Assembly (NCBI RefSeq): GCF_030408775.1
Contig: NZ_CP047210.1
Location: 806,001-870,000, forward strand
Reading direction: 5' to 3'
DNA from: Corynebacterium fournieri
GTDB taxonomy: Bacteria; Actinomycetota; Actinomycetes; Mycobacteriales; Mycobacteriaceae
Length of the DNA: 64,000 nucleotides
The stretch's first letter is position 1; each line of letters starts with the position of its first letter. The notes below the pieces were generated by a model that had not been told where the DNA came from, did no database searches, and saw only the letters and a program-made list of their open reading frames with translations. Shown piece by piece: positions 35,829 to 45,164 of the stretch. The translations under genes and the position numbers were made by a program.

Positions 35829-37253
35829 CTACTGGGGCAGCATCGCCTGCACCGATTCCGGCAGCATGTCCTTGTACAGCGGCAACGTGGCCGCGCCGAT
35901 GGCGCCGACACCCGCGAGCACACCCAGGATGATTGCCAAGGTGCGCACGGTGGAGGAGGAGCCGGACGCTTCCGACTGGTCTTCAGCCTGGTTGCCTTCA
36001 GCCTCCGCATCGGGCGTTGCCTCGGCGCCGGGCTCCAGGACCTCCACCACGGGTTCCTCGCGCACGGCGTCGGCGTCGATGCCGTACAGCTTGTCCAGGC
36101 CCTTCACGTTGAACTGGGTGGCGGTGTAGCGGTCGCCGGTCTTGGTGTTCCACTGGGACACGACGATGTCCATGTCGTCCAGGTGCGACCCCGGCACGAT
36201 GTAGCCGCCGTAGGGCTGGGACCAGTTCAGCGGGGTCTGATCGCGCTCCCACGGTCCGTTGTGGGCCACAGTGGCCACGCGCACATCATTCCAGTTGCGC
36301 TCGAGCGTGTCGGAAATGCGAACCTCCACATCCTCCGTTTCCTCGTTGAACATCACCAGGACCCAGTGCCCGTCGATGTAGCGCAGGTTCATCTCGCCTG
36401 CGCGCACGTCGCGGTCCAGGATCGGCTCGGCCTCCTTGCCCCACTCGCCCGAAGATTTGCTGTACACCTCCCAGTTGGCCGGCTTGCCAATGTCTTCCGG
36501 CTCGAAGCGGAACAGGAAGACGGGCGATTCGCGGCCGAACTTCGTGCCCGTGGCGTAGATGTAGCCGTCCGGTCCCTTCTCCCAGCTGATCAGCTGCGAC
36601 AAACCGCTCAAGTAGTCGCCGGGGGTGGAGGCGACGGAGGACCAGGATTTGCCCTGGTCGGTGGACTTCCACACCTGGGAGGAAAGCACGGTGCCGAGCG
36701 GGGCGTGCCACGTGCCCTGCATGTACAACACGCCGCCGATGTTGATCACGTCGGAGGGGATCAGCGTTTTCTCACCGACGCGGTGGTAATCGATCATGTC
36801 GGTGACTTCGGAGGTGTTGTCGATGGGGCGGACGATCTTGATAAAGCCGTCCTCGTCCTTCGTCGCCACCACGCCCACCGGGCTCATCCAGCCGTTGCCG
36901 AAATCGCCGCGGAAGGAATCGCCGAAGATCATGGCGAACTCGTCGTCGCTGATCGGGGCCATCGTGCCCAGATCGCCGGTGCGGAAGCCGGTGTGCTCGG
37001 AGTACTTGCCCAGTACGTCGTCCATGATTTGGATGGTGGTGCCGTTGGGCATCCGCATCGGTGAGGAGGCGGTCTTCTTCGGTGGTTCCACGTTCACCCA
37101 CGGTTTCTTCTCGGTCCGCTTCTTCGCGGGGGTGCCGGAGGAGCTGCTCAGGCTCGATTGCGCGTGCGCCGCAGGCAGGGGCACGGCAGCCAATGCAAGT
37201 GCGCCGGCCACGCCAGCACTGATCAGGGACAGGGGCTTCGACGAGGTGCGCAT
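35829..37253 (-). CDS. DUF4185 surface protein, possible arabinan hydrolase
   Basis: 474 residues. Signal peptide (cleavage near AHAQ, about residue 32), a DUF4185 beta-propeller-like domain (about 75-380; for example MIFGDSFRG, SPVGVVATKDEDGF, YIYATGTKFGRESPVF), an acidic Glu/Ala-rich linker (about 395-425), and a C-terminal helix (about 432-452). DUF4185 members in mycobacteria have been shown to be endo-D-arabinanases (family GH183), so action on cell-wall arabinogalactan is a reasonable inference. Start is ATG 37253; an adjacent TTG is three bases upstream. Catalytic residues were not checked. Confidence 0.82.
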   Translation of the reverse strand: MRTSSKPLSLISAGVAGALALAAVPLPAAHAQSSLSSSSGTPAKKRTEKKPWVNVEPPKKTASSPMRMPNGTTIQIMDDVLGKYSEHTGFRTGDLGTMAPISDDEFAMIFGDSFRGDFGNGWMSPVGVVATKDEDGFIKIVRPIDNTSEVTDMIDYHRVGEKTLIPSDVINIGGVLYMQGTWHAPLGTVLSSQVWKSTDQGKSWSSVASTPGDYLSGLSQLISWEKGPDGYIYATGTKFGRESPVFLFRFEPEDIGKPANWEVYSKSSGEWGKEAEPILDRDVRAGEMNLRYIDGHWVLVMFNEETEDVEVRISDTLERNWNDVRVATVAHNGPWERDQTPLNWSQPYGGYIVPGSHLDDMDIVVSQWNTKTGDRYTATQFNVKGLDKLYGIDADAVREEPVVEVLEPGAEATPDAEAEGNQAEDQSEASGSSSTVRTLAIILGVLAGVGAIGAATLPLYKDMLPESVQAMLPQ

Positions 37254-37343
37254 CAAGTTAGCCTTTTCAACAAATGTTACTCAAAGTGTGCAAAGAGACA
37301 GAGAGCACTGTAGCACCTGGCGCCGACTCGGGTGTGGGCTAGA

Positions 37344-37378
37344 AAAGCCCGGATGCGAGCGTGTCGCATCCGGGCTTT
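37344..37378. terminator. Rho-independent terminator after cupin gene
   Basis: Perfect 15-base stem (AAAGCCCGGATGCGA and its complement) around the loop GCGTG, flanked by A/T runs on both sides. It lies between the cupin stop (37396, minus) and the DUF4185 gene; in the minus direction the stem ends in TTTT. Confidence 0.85.
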
Positions 37379-37395
37379 CACCTGCGTAGTAGAGG

Positions 37396-37815
37396 CTAGA
37401 CCGCGTCGGTTTCGTTCGGGTCGTTGTCGGCGTCCGCCTTGGTTTCGTGGCGGGTGCCCGGCTTGTGCTCCGCCGGGGCGTAGATGGAGTAGAGCTTCGC
37501 CGGCGCGTCGGACTCGTTGACGAAATTGTGCCACTTGCCGGCGGGCACGAACGCCGCCCAGTCAGCCTTGATCACTTCGTCGATCTCGAGGTCGTCCTCG
37601 GACGGGCCGATCTTCGCGCGCAGCTCGCCTTCCTCGAGGCGGAGGAACTGGTCGTGGTCGTCGTGGATCTCGGCGCCGATCTCGCCGCCGACCGGGATGG
37701 TCATGACGGTCAGCTGCAGGTTCTTGCCGGTCCACAGCGTGTCGCGGAACGCCCCGTTGTCCAGCGTCGCCTTCTCAATGTCCACCACGTACGGGTTCGG
37801 TCCCTTATCAGCCAT
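37396..37815 (-). CDS. Cupin domain protein
   Basis: 139 residues, single cupin barrel. Motif 1 is seen as GGEIGAEIHDDHDQFLRLEEGEL (split; His-x-Asp-x-His plus Glu) and motif 2 as PAGKWHNFVN, giving the usual 3-His/1-Glu metal set. Similar proteins occur widely as uncharacterised cupins resembling mannose-6-phosphate isomerase C-domains. ATG 37815. Monocistronic, with its own terminator. Confidence 0.88.
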   Translation of the reverse strand: MADKGPNPYVVDIEKATLDNGAFRDTLWTGKNLQLTVMTIPVGGEIGAEIHDDHDQFLRLEEGELRAKIGPSEDDLEIDEVIKADWAAFVPAGKWHNFVNESDAPAKLYSIYAPAEHKPGTRHETKADADNDPNETDAV

Positions 37816-37868
37816 CGTTGCTCCTTTGTTGTTGGAATCACTCCAATTCCGACTGTAGGAGCATTTGC

Positions 37869-38915
37869 TTAGCGACGGTGCCTCCCGCCCCGCCTGCGAC
37901 GCCGGTTCTTGCGTCTGAGCTGGACTTTCTCCACCTCCGTGAGGTAGCCGTCCCCCTTATTTTGCGCGGCCACGGCCGTCGGCTCGGGGCGTTGCGGTTC
38001 CTCGGCGGGCTCGTCGATGCGCCCGAACATCTCCGTCGGTGCACCGAGTTCCTGGGGCCGCGCGCCGCCGCCGAGGGAGACGTAGCGCGCAGTGTGCCGC
38101 GGTTTTACCTCGTCGTCGGGGTCGGTGGCGAAGTCCCGGTCCACCGTGACAGCCCACCCGCCGCCGGGGAAATCGATGAGCTGCCACGGTTCGGTCCGCC
38201 GCTGCGGCGCGCCCGAGAGTGCGGGCACCTGCTCGGTGCCCTCCTCCGGAGCGGCGGCGTCCACACCGGCCATCCCGTCCAGCAGCAAAACGCGCGCCCA
38301 CAGCTCACCGTGCTCGAATCCTTGAAGCCAACGCAGCGCAGCTTCACTGTCGGGTTCGGTGAGGGCGCCGAGGACTCGACCGTCGAGGGTGGCAAGCGTT
38401 GCGCCGTCCATAGGCAAAAGCCCCACGAACCACTGGCCGGGGGAGCGCTGTTCGAGCTCGGCGGCGCCAAACTCGCCGACGGACGTATCCACCACCAGCA
38501 TGTCGCCGGGCCGCAGCACCGCCGCGTCCTCCGGAGCGTTGTTGCGCGGCACCGCAAGTTGCGGCTCCGGCAGGACCACGTGCACGTCGAACCGGCCCGT
38601 CTGCCCGTTGAGGCTAACCGCGGCCACGGTCGCCGGCTGCAAGAAAGAGGAGTGGATGCGCTCGATCTCAGGAAAGTGGGCGCGCCACTCGGGCGCGACC
38701 TCGCCAAGCACAGGGCCGGGAAGATCACCGGTGCTGCGCCGGCGGACCCGCCACGACCGGTTGAGCGGGTTAGCTTCCAGCACCACGTCCACATACGTAG
38801 TGCCTCGCCGCCCCGCGAAATCCGAAAAGAGGGCGGCCTGCGAGACGTGGTCCACGGGCACTTCCACGCCCGCGCCCCACGTGGACGGGGCGAGGGGGTA
38901 CTGCTTGGCTGCCAT
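37869..38915 (-). CDS. Uncharacterised protein with basic tail
   Basis: 348 residues, no family recognised. The first ~260 residues look like a globular soluble protein rich in beta-type segments (TYVDVVLEANPLNRSWRVRR, AVLRPGDMLVVDTSVG); the rest is disordered and proline-rich, ending in a strongly basic tail (RRKNRRRRRGGRHRR). No signal peptide or membrane helix. Such tails bind nucleic acid or ribosomes, but nothing else supports a role. ATG 38915, 21 bases after the DUF808 gene stop in the same direction. Confidence 0.75.
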   Translation of the reverse strand: MAAKQYPLAPSTWGAGVEVPVDHVSQAALFSDFAGRRGTTYVDVVLEANPLNRSWRVRRRSTGDLPGPVLGEVAPEWRAHFPEIERIHSSFLQPATVAAVSLNGQTGRFDVHVVLPEPQLAVPRNNAPEDAAVLRPGDMLVVDTSVGEFGAAELEQRSPGQWFVGLLPMDGATLATLDGRVLGALTEPDSEAALRWLQGFEHGELWARVLLLDGMAGVDAAAPEEGTEQVPALSGAPQRRTEPWQLIDFPGGGWAVTVDRDFATDPDDEVKPRHTARYVSLGGGARPQELGAPTEMFGRIDEPAEEPQRPEPTAVAAQNKGDGYLTEVEKVQLRRKNRRRRRGGRHRR

Positions 38916-38936
38916 AGGGCGAATTGTAGGCAGGCG

Positions 38937-39845
38937 CTAGCGCAGCTTCTTCACCAGCTGCACCACGCCGAGCACGATGAAGCCGACGATCAAGCCCGCG
39001 ACCATGGAAATGCCGGTCTCCACGAACCAGCCGAGCGCGCCGCCGCCGACGGCTTCCTGGCCCAGGGCGATGATGTGGTGCGGCCAGTGCCAGCCCACCA
39101 CTTCGTCCAAACCGCGGATAATCAGGTGGCCGCCCACCCACAGCATCGCGACGGTGCCGATGACGCCGATGGCATTGAGCACGTGCGGCATCGCCTTGAC
39201 CAGCGCACGGCCGAGCTTCGGTGTGTTGCCACGCTCGATCATGCCGCGGCCGATGTCGTCGATCTTGACCAACAGCCCAACTGCCCCGTAGACGGCAAGC
39301 GTGATGAAGATGCCCACGGCCACCAGCACGGCCGCCTCCATCCACACCGGCTGGTCCTTCACCTCGTCGAGGGAGATGATCATGATTTCCGCCGACAGGA
39401 TCAGGTCGGTGCGGATGGCGCTGTTGGCCAGATGGTCTTCGTCTTCTTCGGACTTGTTCGCGGCCTTCTCCGCTTCCTCATCCGCGTTGGAACTGAACTT
39501 GTGCGCGATCTTCTCCGCGCCCTCGAAGACGAGGTACGTGCCGCCGAGCATGAGAATCGGGGTCAGCGCCCACGGGGCGAAGGCGTTGAGCAACAGCGCG
39601 ATCGGCAGGATGATCAGCAGCTTGTTGCGCAGCGAGCCTTTGGTGATGCGCCAGATCATCGGCAGCTCACGCGCCGGGGTGACACCGGAGACGTACTGCG
39701 GGGTCACCGCCGCGTCGTCGATGACTACGCCAGCGGCTTTGGCGGATGTTTTCGCGGTCATGCCGGCCACGTCGTCCGCGCTCGCGGCGGCGGTGCGGGC
39801 GATCAGGGCGACGTCGTCGAGCAGGGCAAGTAGGCCACCGGCCAT
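38937..39845 (-). CDS. DUF808 inner-membrane protein (YedI-like)
   Basis: 302 residues, matching the DUF808 family: N-terminal MAGGLLALLDDVALIARTAA, then DDAAVTPQYVSG, and about five to six membrane helices between residues 75 and 300. It also carries LSAEIMIISLDEV, a conserved family segment. Function unknown. ATG 39845 follows the family start; the frame open to 40697 covers the riboswitch and ykoE antisense. A small inverted repeat ACGGTGTAAACCGT (39886-39899) lies in its promoter region. Confidence 0.88.
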   Translation of the reverse strand: MAGGLLALLDDVALIARTAAASADDVAGMTAKTSAKAAGVVIDDAAVTPQYVSGVTPARELPMIWRITKGSLRNKLLIILPIALLLNAFAPWALTPILMLGGTYLVFEGAEKIAHKFSSNADEEAEKAANKSEEDEDHLANSAIRTDLILSAEIMIISLDEVKDQPVWMEAAVLVAVGIFITLAVYGAVGLLVKIDDIGRGMIERGNTPKLGRALVKAMPHVLNAIGVIGTVAMLWVGGHLIIRGLDEVVGWHWPHHIIALGQEAVGGGALGWFVETGISMVAGLIVGFIVLGVVQLVKKLR

Positions 39846-39935
39846 GTGGGATCCTTCCGGTCGGAGCTGGGAACTCGACCAGCATACGGTGTAAACCGTG
39901 GTTGATGTAGCATCATTCGTGCATAACTGAACCGC

Positions 39936-40031
39936 ACACGGGTGCCGCCGCAGAGCACGCGGCGGCTGAGATGCCGAACACTCCTCGGCGAACCGTCGAA
40001 CCTGATCCGGGTAATTCCGGCGATAGGAAGG
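39936..40031 (+). ncRNA. TPP riboswitch (THI element)
   Basis: All conserved parts are readable: CACGGGTGCC at the 5' side, the P2/P3 helices with GCGGCTGAGATG (invariant CUGAGA), and ACCTGATCCGGGTAATTCCGG followed by CGATAGGAAGGAAG at the 3' side, ahead of the ykoE start at 40038. Because the 3' strand merges with the AGGAAGGA ribosome-binding site, TPP binding probably blocks translation initiation. Confidence 0.95.
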
Positions 40032-40037
40032 AAGCAC

Positions 40038-40655
40038 ATGACTGCACCCGCCAATCCCGCGGCGCCGAAAAACAATTCCTGGCGCGTCATCGACATCGTC
40101 ACTGCAGCCGTCCTGGGCGTTGCCTGCGGCCTGTTGTTTTGGGTGTGGAACAGCGTCGGCTACGCCGGATTCAAGGCGCTCGACGCACTGACACCGGGGC
40201 TGGGCGGGCTGGTCACCGGCATCTGGTTTACCGGTGGTGTGCTCGGCGGGCTGATCATCCGTAAGCCAGGCGCGGCCGTCTTCGTCGAGGTGCTCGCTGC
40301 GTCCGTGTCGGCAGTGCTCGGCAGCCAGTGGGGCCCTGAAACCGTGTACTCCGGTCTTGCGCAGGGTCTCGGCGCGGAGCTTGTGTTCCTGGTGTTCGCC
40401 TACCGCCGCTTCGGGCTTCCGACCGCGGTGCTTTCCGGCATCGGCGCTGGCGTCGGCGCGTTCATCCTGGAGCTCTTCCTCACGCCGAACCTGGCCATGA
40501 GCCTGCAGTTCAACCTCATCTACCTGACGTGCCTGATCATCTCCGGTGCGGTGCTCGCCGGCGTGCTCAGCTACTACCTGGTCAAGGCGCTGGCCCAGAC
40601 TGGCGCGCTGGACCGCTTCGGTGCGGGCCGCGAGCGTTTCAACACCGCCGCGTAG
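40038..40655 (+). CDS. ykoE: ECF transporter substrate-binding component YkoE (HMP/thiamine)
   Basis: 205 residues, six hydrophobic helices, with the YkoE-type N-terminus WRVIDIVTAAVLGVACGLLFW and the segment EVLAASVSAVLGSQWGPETV. YkoE is the S component of ECF transporters for thiamine precursors (hydroxymethylpyrimidine). Directly behind the TPP riboswitch; its stop abuts the ykoD start. Confidence 0.93.
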   Translation: MTAPANPAAPKNNSWRVIDIVTAAVLGVACGLLFWVWNSVGYAGFKALDALTPGLGGLVTGIWFTGGVLGGLIIRKPGAAVFVEVLAASVSAVLGSQWGPETVYSGLAQGLGAELVFLVFAYRRFGLPTAVLSGIGAGVGAFILELFLTPNLAMSLQFNLIYLTCLIISGAVLAGVLSYYLVKALAQTGALDRFGAGRERFNTAA

Positions 40656-41984
40656 ATGTCGCTGGCCATTCGAGCGCAGGGGCTGAGCTACCAGCACGCC
40701 ACCCGCCCGGCTCCCGCGTTTACCGGCGTGGACCTCGACGTCGAGCGCGGGGAGCGCGTCCTCATCACCGGCGACTCGGGCTCCGGGAAATCCACGTTGC
40801 TCGCAGTGATTGCGAAGCTTATCGACGACTCAGAGGACGGCAGCCGCTCCGGCACCATCGACGTGGACGGAACCGTCGGCATGGTCATGCAGGACCCGGA
40901 AGCGCAGACCATCTTGTCCCGCGTGGGCGACGATGTCGCCTTCGGGGCCGAAAACCTCGGCGTGCCCCGCCATGAGATCTGGCCGCGGGTGGAACGCGCG
41001 CTTGATGCGGTGGGCCTGGATGTGCCTTTGGAGCACAGCACCGCGCACCTGTCCGGCGGGCAGAAGCAGCGCCTTGCACTGGCGGGCGTTATCGCGATGG
41101 GAGCGGACATCCTCGTCCTGGACGAGCCCACCGCCAACCTGGATCCGCGCGGCCGCGACGAGGTCATCGCCGCGGTGGACCGGGTCTGCCAGCGCACCGG
41201 CGCCACCTTGATCGTGGTGGAGCACCGCCCGAAGCACTGGGCGGATGTGGTGGAAACCTACTACCGCCTAGACAATTCGGGCCTGGTGCGCATCAGCGCC
41301 GCCGAGCTACCGGACGCGCCGGCGCTGCCCCCGGCGAAGAAGGTGGCAGCGGGGGTGCCTGCGGCCGTCGCAACGCACGACCTGCTCACACGCTTCGGGC
41401 CGCCGCGCACAGTGCGCGCGCCGGAGGGTTACTCCACCGTCATCACAGGGGAAAACGGCTCGGGCAAAACCACGCTCGTCGAGGTGCTGGCGGGGCTGAC
41501 TGCTCCGAAGCAGGGGCGGGTGGAGTACTCGGACGCCGTCGCGCAGGGGCTGGAAAAGCCGTCCATTCAGTGGTCGTCGAAGGACCTTGCACACCGCATC
41601 GGTTACGTGTTCCAGGAACCGGAGCACCAATTCGTCACCGCCACCGTGCGCGAGGAGATGGCGCTTTCGGGCGCGCCGCAGACACGCATAGACGACCTTC
41701 TGCACCGGCTGCGCCTCGAGCACCTGGTCAACGCGAACCCGTTCACCCTCTCCGGCGGGGAGAAGCGGCGCCTGTCCGTGGCCACCGCCCTGGTCAACGC
41801 ACCCCAGCTGCTGATCTTGGACGAGCCGACGTTCGGCCAAGACGACCGCACCTTTGTGGAGCTCGTCGGGCTGATCCGCGAGCTGACCGAACAGGGCGTG
41901 ACCGTCATTTCCATCACTCACGACGAAGCATTCATCGCCTCCTTGGGCGACCACGTCGAGCACATCACGGCGGGTGAGCGGTAA
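40656..41984 (+). CDS. ykoD: ECF transporter fused double ATPase YkoD
   Basis: 442 residues holding two ABC ATPase modules. Module 1: GDSGSGKST, LSGGQKQRLALAG, ILVLDEPTANLDP. Module 2 (from about 245): GENGSGKTT, LSGGEKRRLSVATALV, LLILDEPTFGQDD. The fused pair energises the ECF importer. Starts directly after the ykoE stop and ends directly before ykoC. Confidence 0.94.
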   Translation: MSLAIRAQGLSYQHATRPAPAFTGVDLDVERGERVLITGDSGSGKSTLLAVIAKLIDDSEDGSRSGTIDVDGTVGMVMQDPEAQTILSRVGDDVAFGAENLGVPRHEIWPRVERALDAVGLDVPLEHSTAHLSGGQKQRLALAGVIAMGADILVLDEPTANLDPRGRDEVIAAVDRVCQRTGATLIVVEHRPKHWADVVETYYRLDNSGLVRISAAELPDAPALPPAKKVAAGVPAAVATHDLLTRFGPPRTVRAPEGYSTVITGENGSGKTTLVEVLAGLTAPKQGRVEYSDAVAQGLEKPSIQWSSKDLAHRIGYVFQEPEHQFVTATVREEMALSGAPQTRIDDLLHRLRLEHLVNANPFTLSGGEKRRLSVATALVNAPQLLILDEPTFGQDDRTFVELVGLIRELTEQGVTVISITHDEAFIASLGDHVEHITAGER

Positions 41985-42746
41985 ATGAATCTCCTTCGCG
42001 GCATCAACCCCGTCACGCGCATCCTCGGCCTGGCGCTTTTGACCACGCCGCTGATGTTCACCATCGACTGGGTCTCCGCCACCGTCGTGCTCGCCTTCAC
42101 ACTGTCGATGGTGCCGCTGTGCGGCTTGAGCTTCGGCCGTTTTCTCAAACGCGCGGCGCCGATTCTGCTTGTCGCACCGCTCGCGGGCATCCCCATGGCC
42201 CTCTACGGCCAGGCGGGAGGGCAGACGTATTTCGAGTGGGGGCTGGTGCACGTCACTGAACTGTCGGTCTCGCTCGCGTGGGCTGTGATCCTGCGCGTGT
42301 TGGCGATCGCGCTGCCTGTCGTGCTGCTTTCGGCAGACGTGGACCCCACGGACCTCGGCGACGGACTGGCGCAGGTGCTGCACCTGCCTGAGCGCTTCGT
42401 CATCGGCACCGTCGCGGCGCTGCGCATGCTCACGCTTCTTCGCAGCGACCTCGACGCCATGCGCCGCTCCCGCCGGGCGCGTGGCATCGCCGACCAGGGC
42501 AAGATCAAGTACTGGTTTTCCCTCTCGTTCGGCCTTTTGGTGATGTCGCTGCGCCGCGCCGGCAAGCTGGCCTCCGCCATGGAAGCGCGCGGTTTCGGCG
42601 GGCCGCACACGCGCATGTGGGCCCGCGAATCCAAACTCCGCACCCGCGATTGGGCAGTCATGGCCGCGTGCGTTGCCGTCGCCGCCGCCGCGCTCGCGCT
42701 CGCGTGGGCGACGGGCTATCTGCGCCCGGTGTGGGCTGTGCGATGA
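41985..42746 (+). CDS. ykoC: ECF transporter transmembrane component YkoC
   Basis: 253 residues, CbiQ-type T component. About six helices and the coupling motif region with MRRSRRARGIADQ and MEARGF (the A-R-G signatures that contact the ATPases). Third gene of the riboswitch-controlled operon; its last four bases overlap the following kinase gene start. Confidence 0.93.
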   Translation: MNLLRGINPVTRILGLALLTTPLMFTIDWVSATVVLAFTLSMVPLCGLSFGRFLKRAAPILLVAPLAGIPMALYGQAGGQTYFEWGLVHVTELSVSLAWAVILRVLAIALPVVLLSADVDPTDLGDGLAQVLHLPERFVIGTVAALRMLTLLRSDLDAMRRSRRARGIADQGKIKYWFSLSFGLLVMSLRRAGKLASAMEARGFGGPHTRMWARESKLRTRDWAVMAACVAVAAAALALAWATGYLRPVWAVR

Positions 42747-43210
42747 CGTACACCTTGCTTATCGACGGGCCTTCGGGCGCCGGCAAAACCACCCTGGCCA
42801 ACCAAATCGGCCACGCCTTGGGCATCCGGGTGGTGCACCTGGACGATTTCTACCCCGGCTGGAACGGCCTGGCCGCGGGCGCCCGGATGGTAGCCGAGGA
42901 CGTGCTCGATCCGCGGCACCCGGGGTTTTGGCGCTGGGACTGGCAGCGAAACCGGCGCGCCGAGTGGGTCCCGCTCGAACCGGGGGCGGATGTGATTGTT
43001 GAGGGGGTGGGGGCGGTCACGGAGGCGTCGATAGGCGCTGCGAAAGCGCGCGGGGACGTGGACACGCTGCGGGTGAGCGCGGCCGCGGTAACGAGGAAAG
43101 CCCGGGCCCTTGAGCGTGACCCGGGCTACGCGCCGTGGTGGGACATGTGGGCGCAGCAGGAAAAGCTGCTGCCCAAAGTGGACGTGGACGTGGAGGTTAA
43201 GAGGGTGTGA
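42743..43210 (+). CDS. Small P-loop kinase, uridine kinase-like
   Basis: 155 residues. Walker A GPSGAGKTT (about 8-16), then LDDFYPGWNGLAAG, typical of the uridine kinase/phosphoribulokinase fold, and RAEWVPLEPGADVIVEGVG. The ATGA overlap with ykoC indicates translational coupling, so it falls under the TPP switch. Substrate unknown; a role in handling a thiamine precursor is possible but unproven. The 3' end overlaps the convergent peptide-ABC ATPase gene by 14 bases. Confidence 0.8.
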   Translation: MTYTLLIDGPSGAGKTTLANQIGHALGIRVVHLDDFYPGWNGLAAGARMVAEDVLDPRHPGFWRWDWQRNRRAEWVPLEPGADVIVEGVGAVTEASIGAAKARGDVDTLRVSAAAVTRKARALERDPGYAPWWDMWAQQEKLLPKVDVDVEVKRV

Positions 43211-45164
43211 CCTCCTCGGGCGTGTACACCGTGCGCACACGGGAGCGCTCCGCGTCCGGGTCCGGAATCGGAATCGCCGACAGTAACGCCTTGGTGTACG
43301 GGTGCTCAGGGGTATCGAAGACATCGTCCGTGTCGCCGAACTCCACGAAGTTGCCCTTGTACATCACAGCCACGCGGTCCGACAGGTGGCGCACCACGGA
43401 CAGATCGTGTGCGACAAACAAATAGGACAGACCCAATTTGCGCTTCAAAGAATCCAGCAAGTTGATCACGCCAGCTTGGATGGACACGTCGAGCGCGGAG
43501 ACCGGCTCGTCCAGCACAATCACGGACGGGTTGGTGGCCAGCGCGCGGGCGAGGCCGATGCGCTGGCGCTGCCCGCCGGAGAAGTGGCCGGGGAAGCGGT
43601 CCAGCTGCTTCGCATCCAAGCCCACGGTGCGCATCAGCTCTGATATGCGGGCATCTTTGTCACCTTCGTACCCGAGCGCGTCGAGCGGCTCCTGGATGAT
43701 TTCCTTGACGGTCATGCGCGGGTTCAGCGAGCTCATCGGATCCTGGAACACCATCTGGATGTTCTTGCGCGCCTCGCGCCGCTGGGACGCGTTCATCTTC
43801 GCGGCGTCCTGGCCGCAAATGACAATTCGGGAGTCGCCCTCCGGCTCCAGGTTCATAATCTCCAGCAGGGTAGTGGTCTTGCCAGAGCCGGACTCGCCCA
43901 CGATCGCCATGCACTCGCCGGCGCGCACGTCGAAAGAGATGTGGTTGACGGCGGTGACGGTGCCGATGCGGCGCTTCACCAGCGCGCCCTTGGTCAGGGG
44001 GAACTCGCGGTGCAGGTTCTCCACCTCGAGCGTGACCTCGCGCTGATCGCGCGGGATGCCGGCGAACTTGTTCTCCGGCAGGACCGGGGCGGGAAACAGC
44101 GGCTTGCCGTTGATCTTGCCTTCGACGATTTCCTCGCGCCGGATGCAGGCAACCAGGTGGTCGTCGTTGTCGCCCTTGTCGGGGATGAGCGCCGGTTCTT
44201 TGGCCAGGCACTCGTCCACGGCGATGGGGCAGCGGGGCGCGAACTGGCAGCGGTCCGCGACGTCGATGAGCATCGGCGGGTTGCCGTCGATGTAGGTCAG
44301 CGGCTCAGAGGACGGCTGGTCCACGCGCGGCGTTGAGCCGAGCAAACCGACCGAATACGGCATCTTCGGGCTGCCGAACAGCTCGTGCACCTCGGCGCGC
44401 TCGACCGGGCGGCCGCCGTACATCACCAGCACATCGTCGGCAGTGCCAGCGACGACACCCATGTCGTGAGTGATCATGATGCAGGCCGCGCCGGTTTCGC
44501 GCTGCGCCTTCTTAATCACCTCGAGAATCTGCGCCTGGATGGTCACGTCCAACGCCGTGGTCGGCTCGTCTGCGATCAGCACCTTGGGGTTGTTGGCGAT
44601 CGCGATGGCAATGACCACGCGCTGGCGCATGCCGCCGGAAAACTCGTGAGGGAACGACCGCAGGCGCTTTTTCGGCTCGGGGATGCCCACCAAGTCCAGC
44701 AGCTCCGCTGCGCGGTCCATCGCCTTCGACTTGGAGATGGTGTTGTGCGCCTGGATGGCTTCCACCAGCTGGGTACCGATGTCGTAGACCGGGGTCAGGG
44801 CGGAGAGCGGGTCCTGGAAGATCATGCCGATGCCGTTGCCGCGGATCTTGGACATCGCGGCGTCGGACTTGCCCAACAGCTCGTCGCCCGCGAACTTCAC
44901 CGAGCCGGTGACCTTGGCGTACTCGGGCAAAAGGCCCATCACCGCCAACGACGTCACGGACTTGCCGGAGCCGGACTCGCCCACGATGCTGAGGGTGCGG
45001 CCGGGGTAGAGGTCGAAGTCGACGCCGCGCACCGCGCGCACCACGCCCGCTTCCGAGGGGAAGGAGACGTGCAGGTCGCGCACGGCGAGCACCGGGTCGC
45101 CCGTCGGGGCGGGAGCGGCACCGTTGAAGCGTGCGCCGCCGGGATTGTGGATGCTGGTTGTCAT
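43197..45164 (-). CDS. Oligopeptide ABC transporter, fused DppD-DppF ATPase
   Basis: 655 residues, two ABC modules joined. Module 1 (about 25-330): [37 protein letters not shown] and the oligopeptide C-terminal Cys-rich motif with RCQFAPRCP. Module 2 (about 375-650): [40 protein letters not shown] 45164 overlaps the stop of the permease gene by four bases. Last gene of the operon. Confidence 0.94.
   Translation of the reverse strand: MTTSIHNPGGARFNGAAPAPTGDPVLAVRDLHVSFPSEAGVVRAVRGVDFDLYPGRTLSIVGESGSGKSVTSLAVMGLLPEYAKVTGSVKFAGDELLGKSDAAMSKIRGNGIGMIFQDPLSALTPVYDIGTQLVEAIQAHNTISKSKAMDRAAELLDLVGIPEPKKRLRSFPHEFSGGMRQRVVIAIAIANNPKVLIADEPTTALDVTIQAQILEVIKKAQRETGAACIMITHDMGVVAGTADDVLVMYGGRPVERAEVHELFGSPKMPYSVGLLGSTPRVDQPSSEPLTYIDGNPPMLIDVADRCQFAPRCPIAVDECLAKEPALIPDKGDNDDHLVACIRREEIVEGKINGKPLFPAPVLPENKFAGIPRDQREVTLEVENLHREFPLTKGALVKRRIGTVTAVNHISFDVRAGECMAIVGESGSGKTTTLLEIMNLEPEGDSRIVICGQDAAKMNASQRREARKNIQMVFQDPMSSLNPRMTVKEIIQEPLDALGYEGDKDARISELMRTVGLDAKQLDRFPGHFSGGQRQRIGLARALATNPSVIVLDEPVSALDVSIQAGVINLLDSLKRKLGLSYLFVAHDLSVVRHLSDRVAVMYKGNFVEFGDTDDVFDTPEHPYTKALLSAIPIPDPDAERSRVRTVYTPEEVTPS

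Noticed and set aside
37818-39833. 671-codon plus-strand open frame
   Set aside because: Antisense to the basic-tail protein gene and the DUF808 gene, whose own products have conserved features; no ribosome-binding site.
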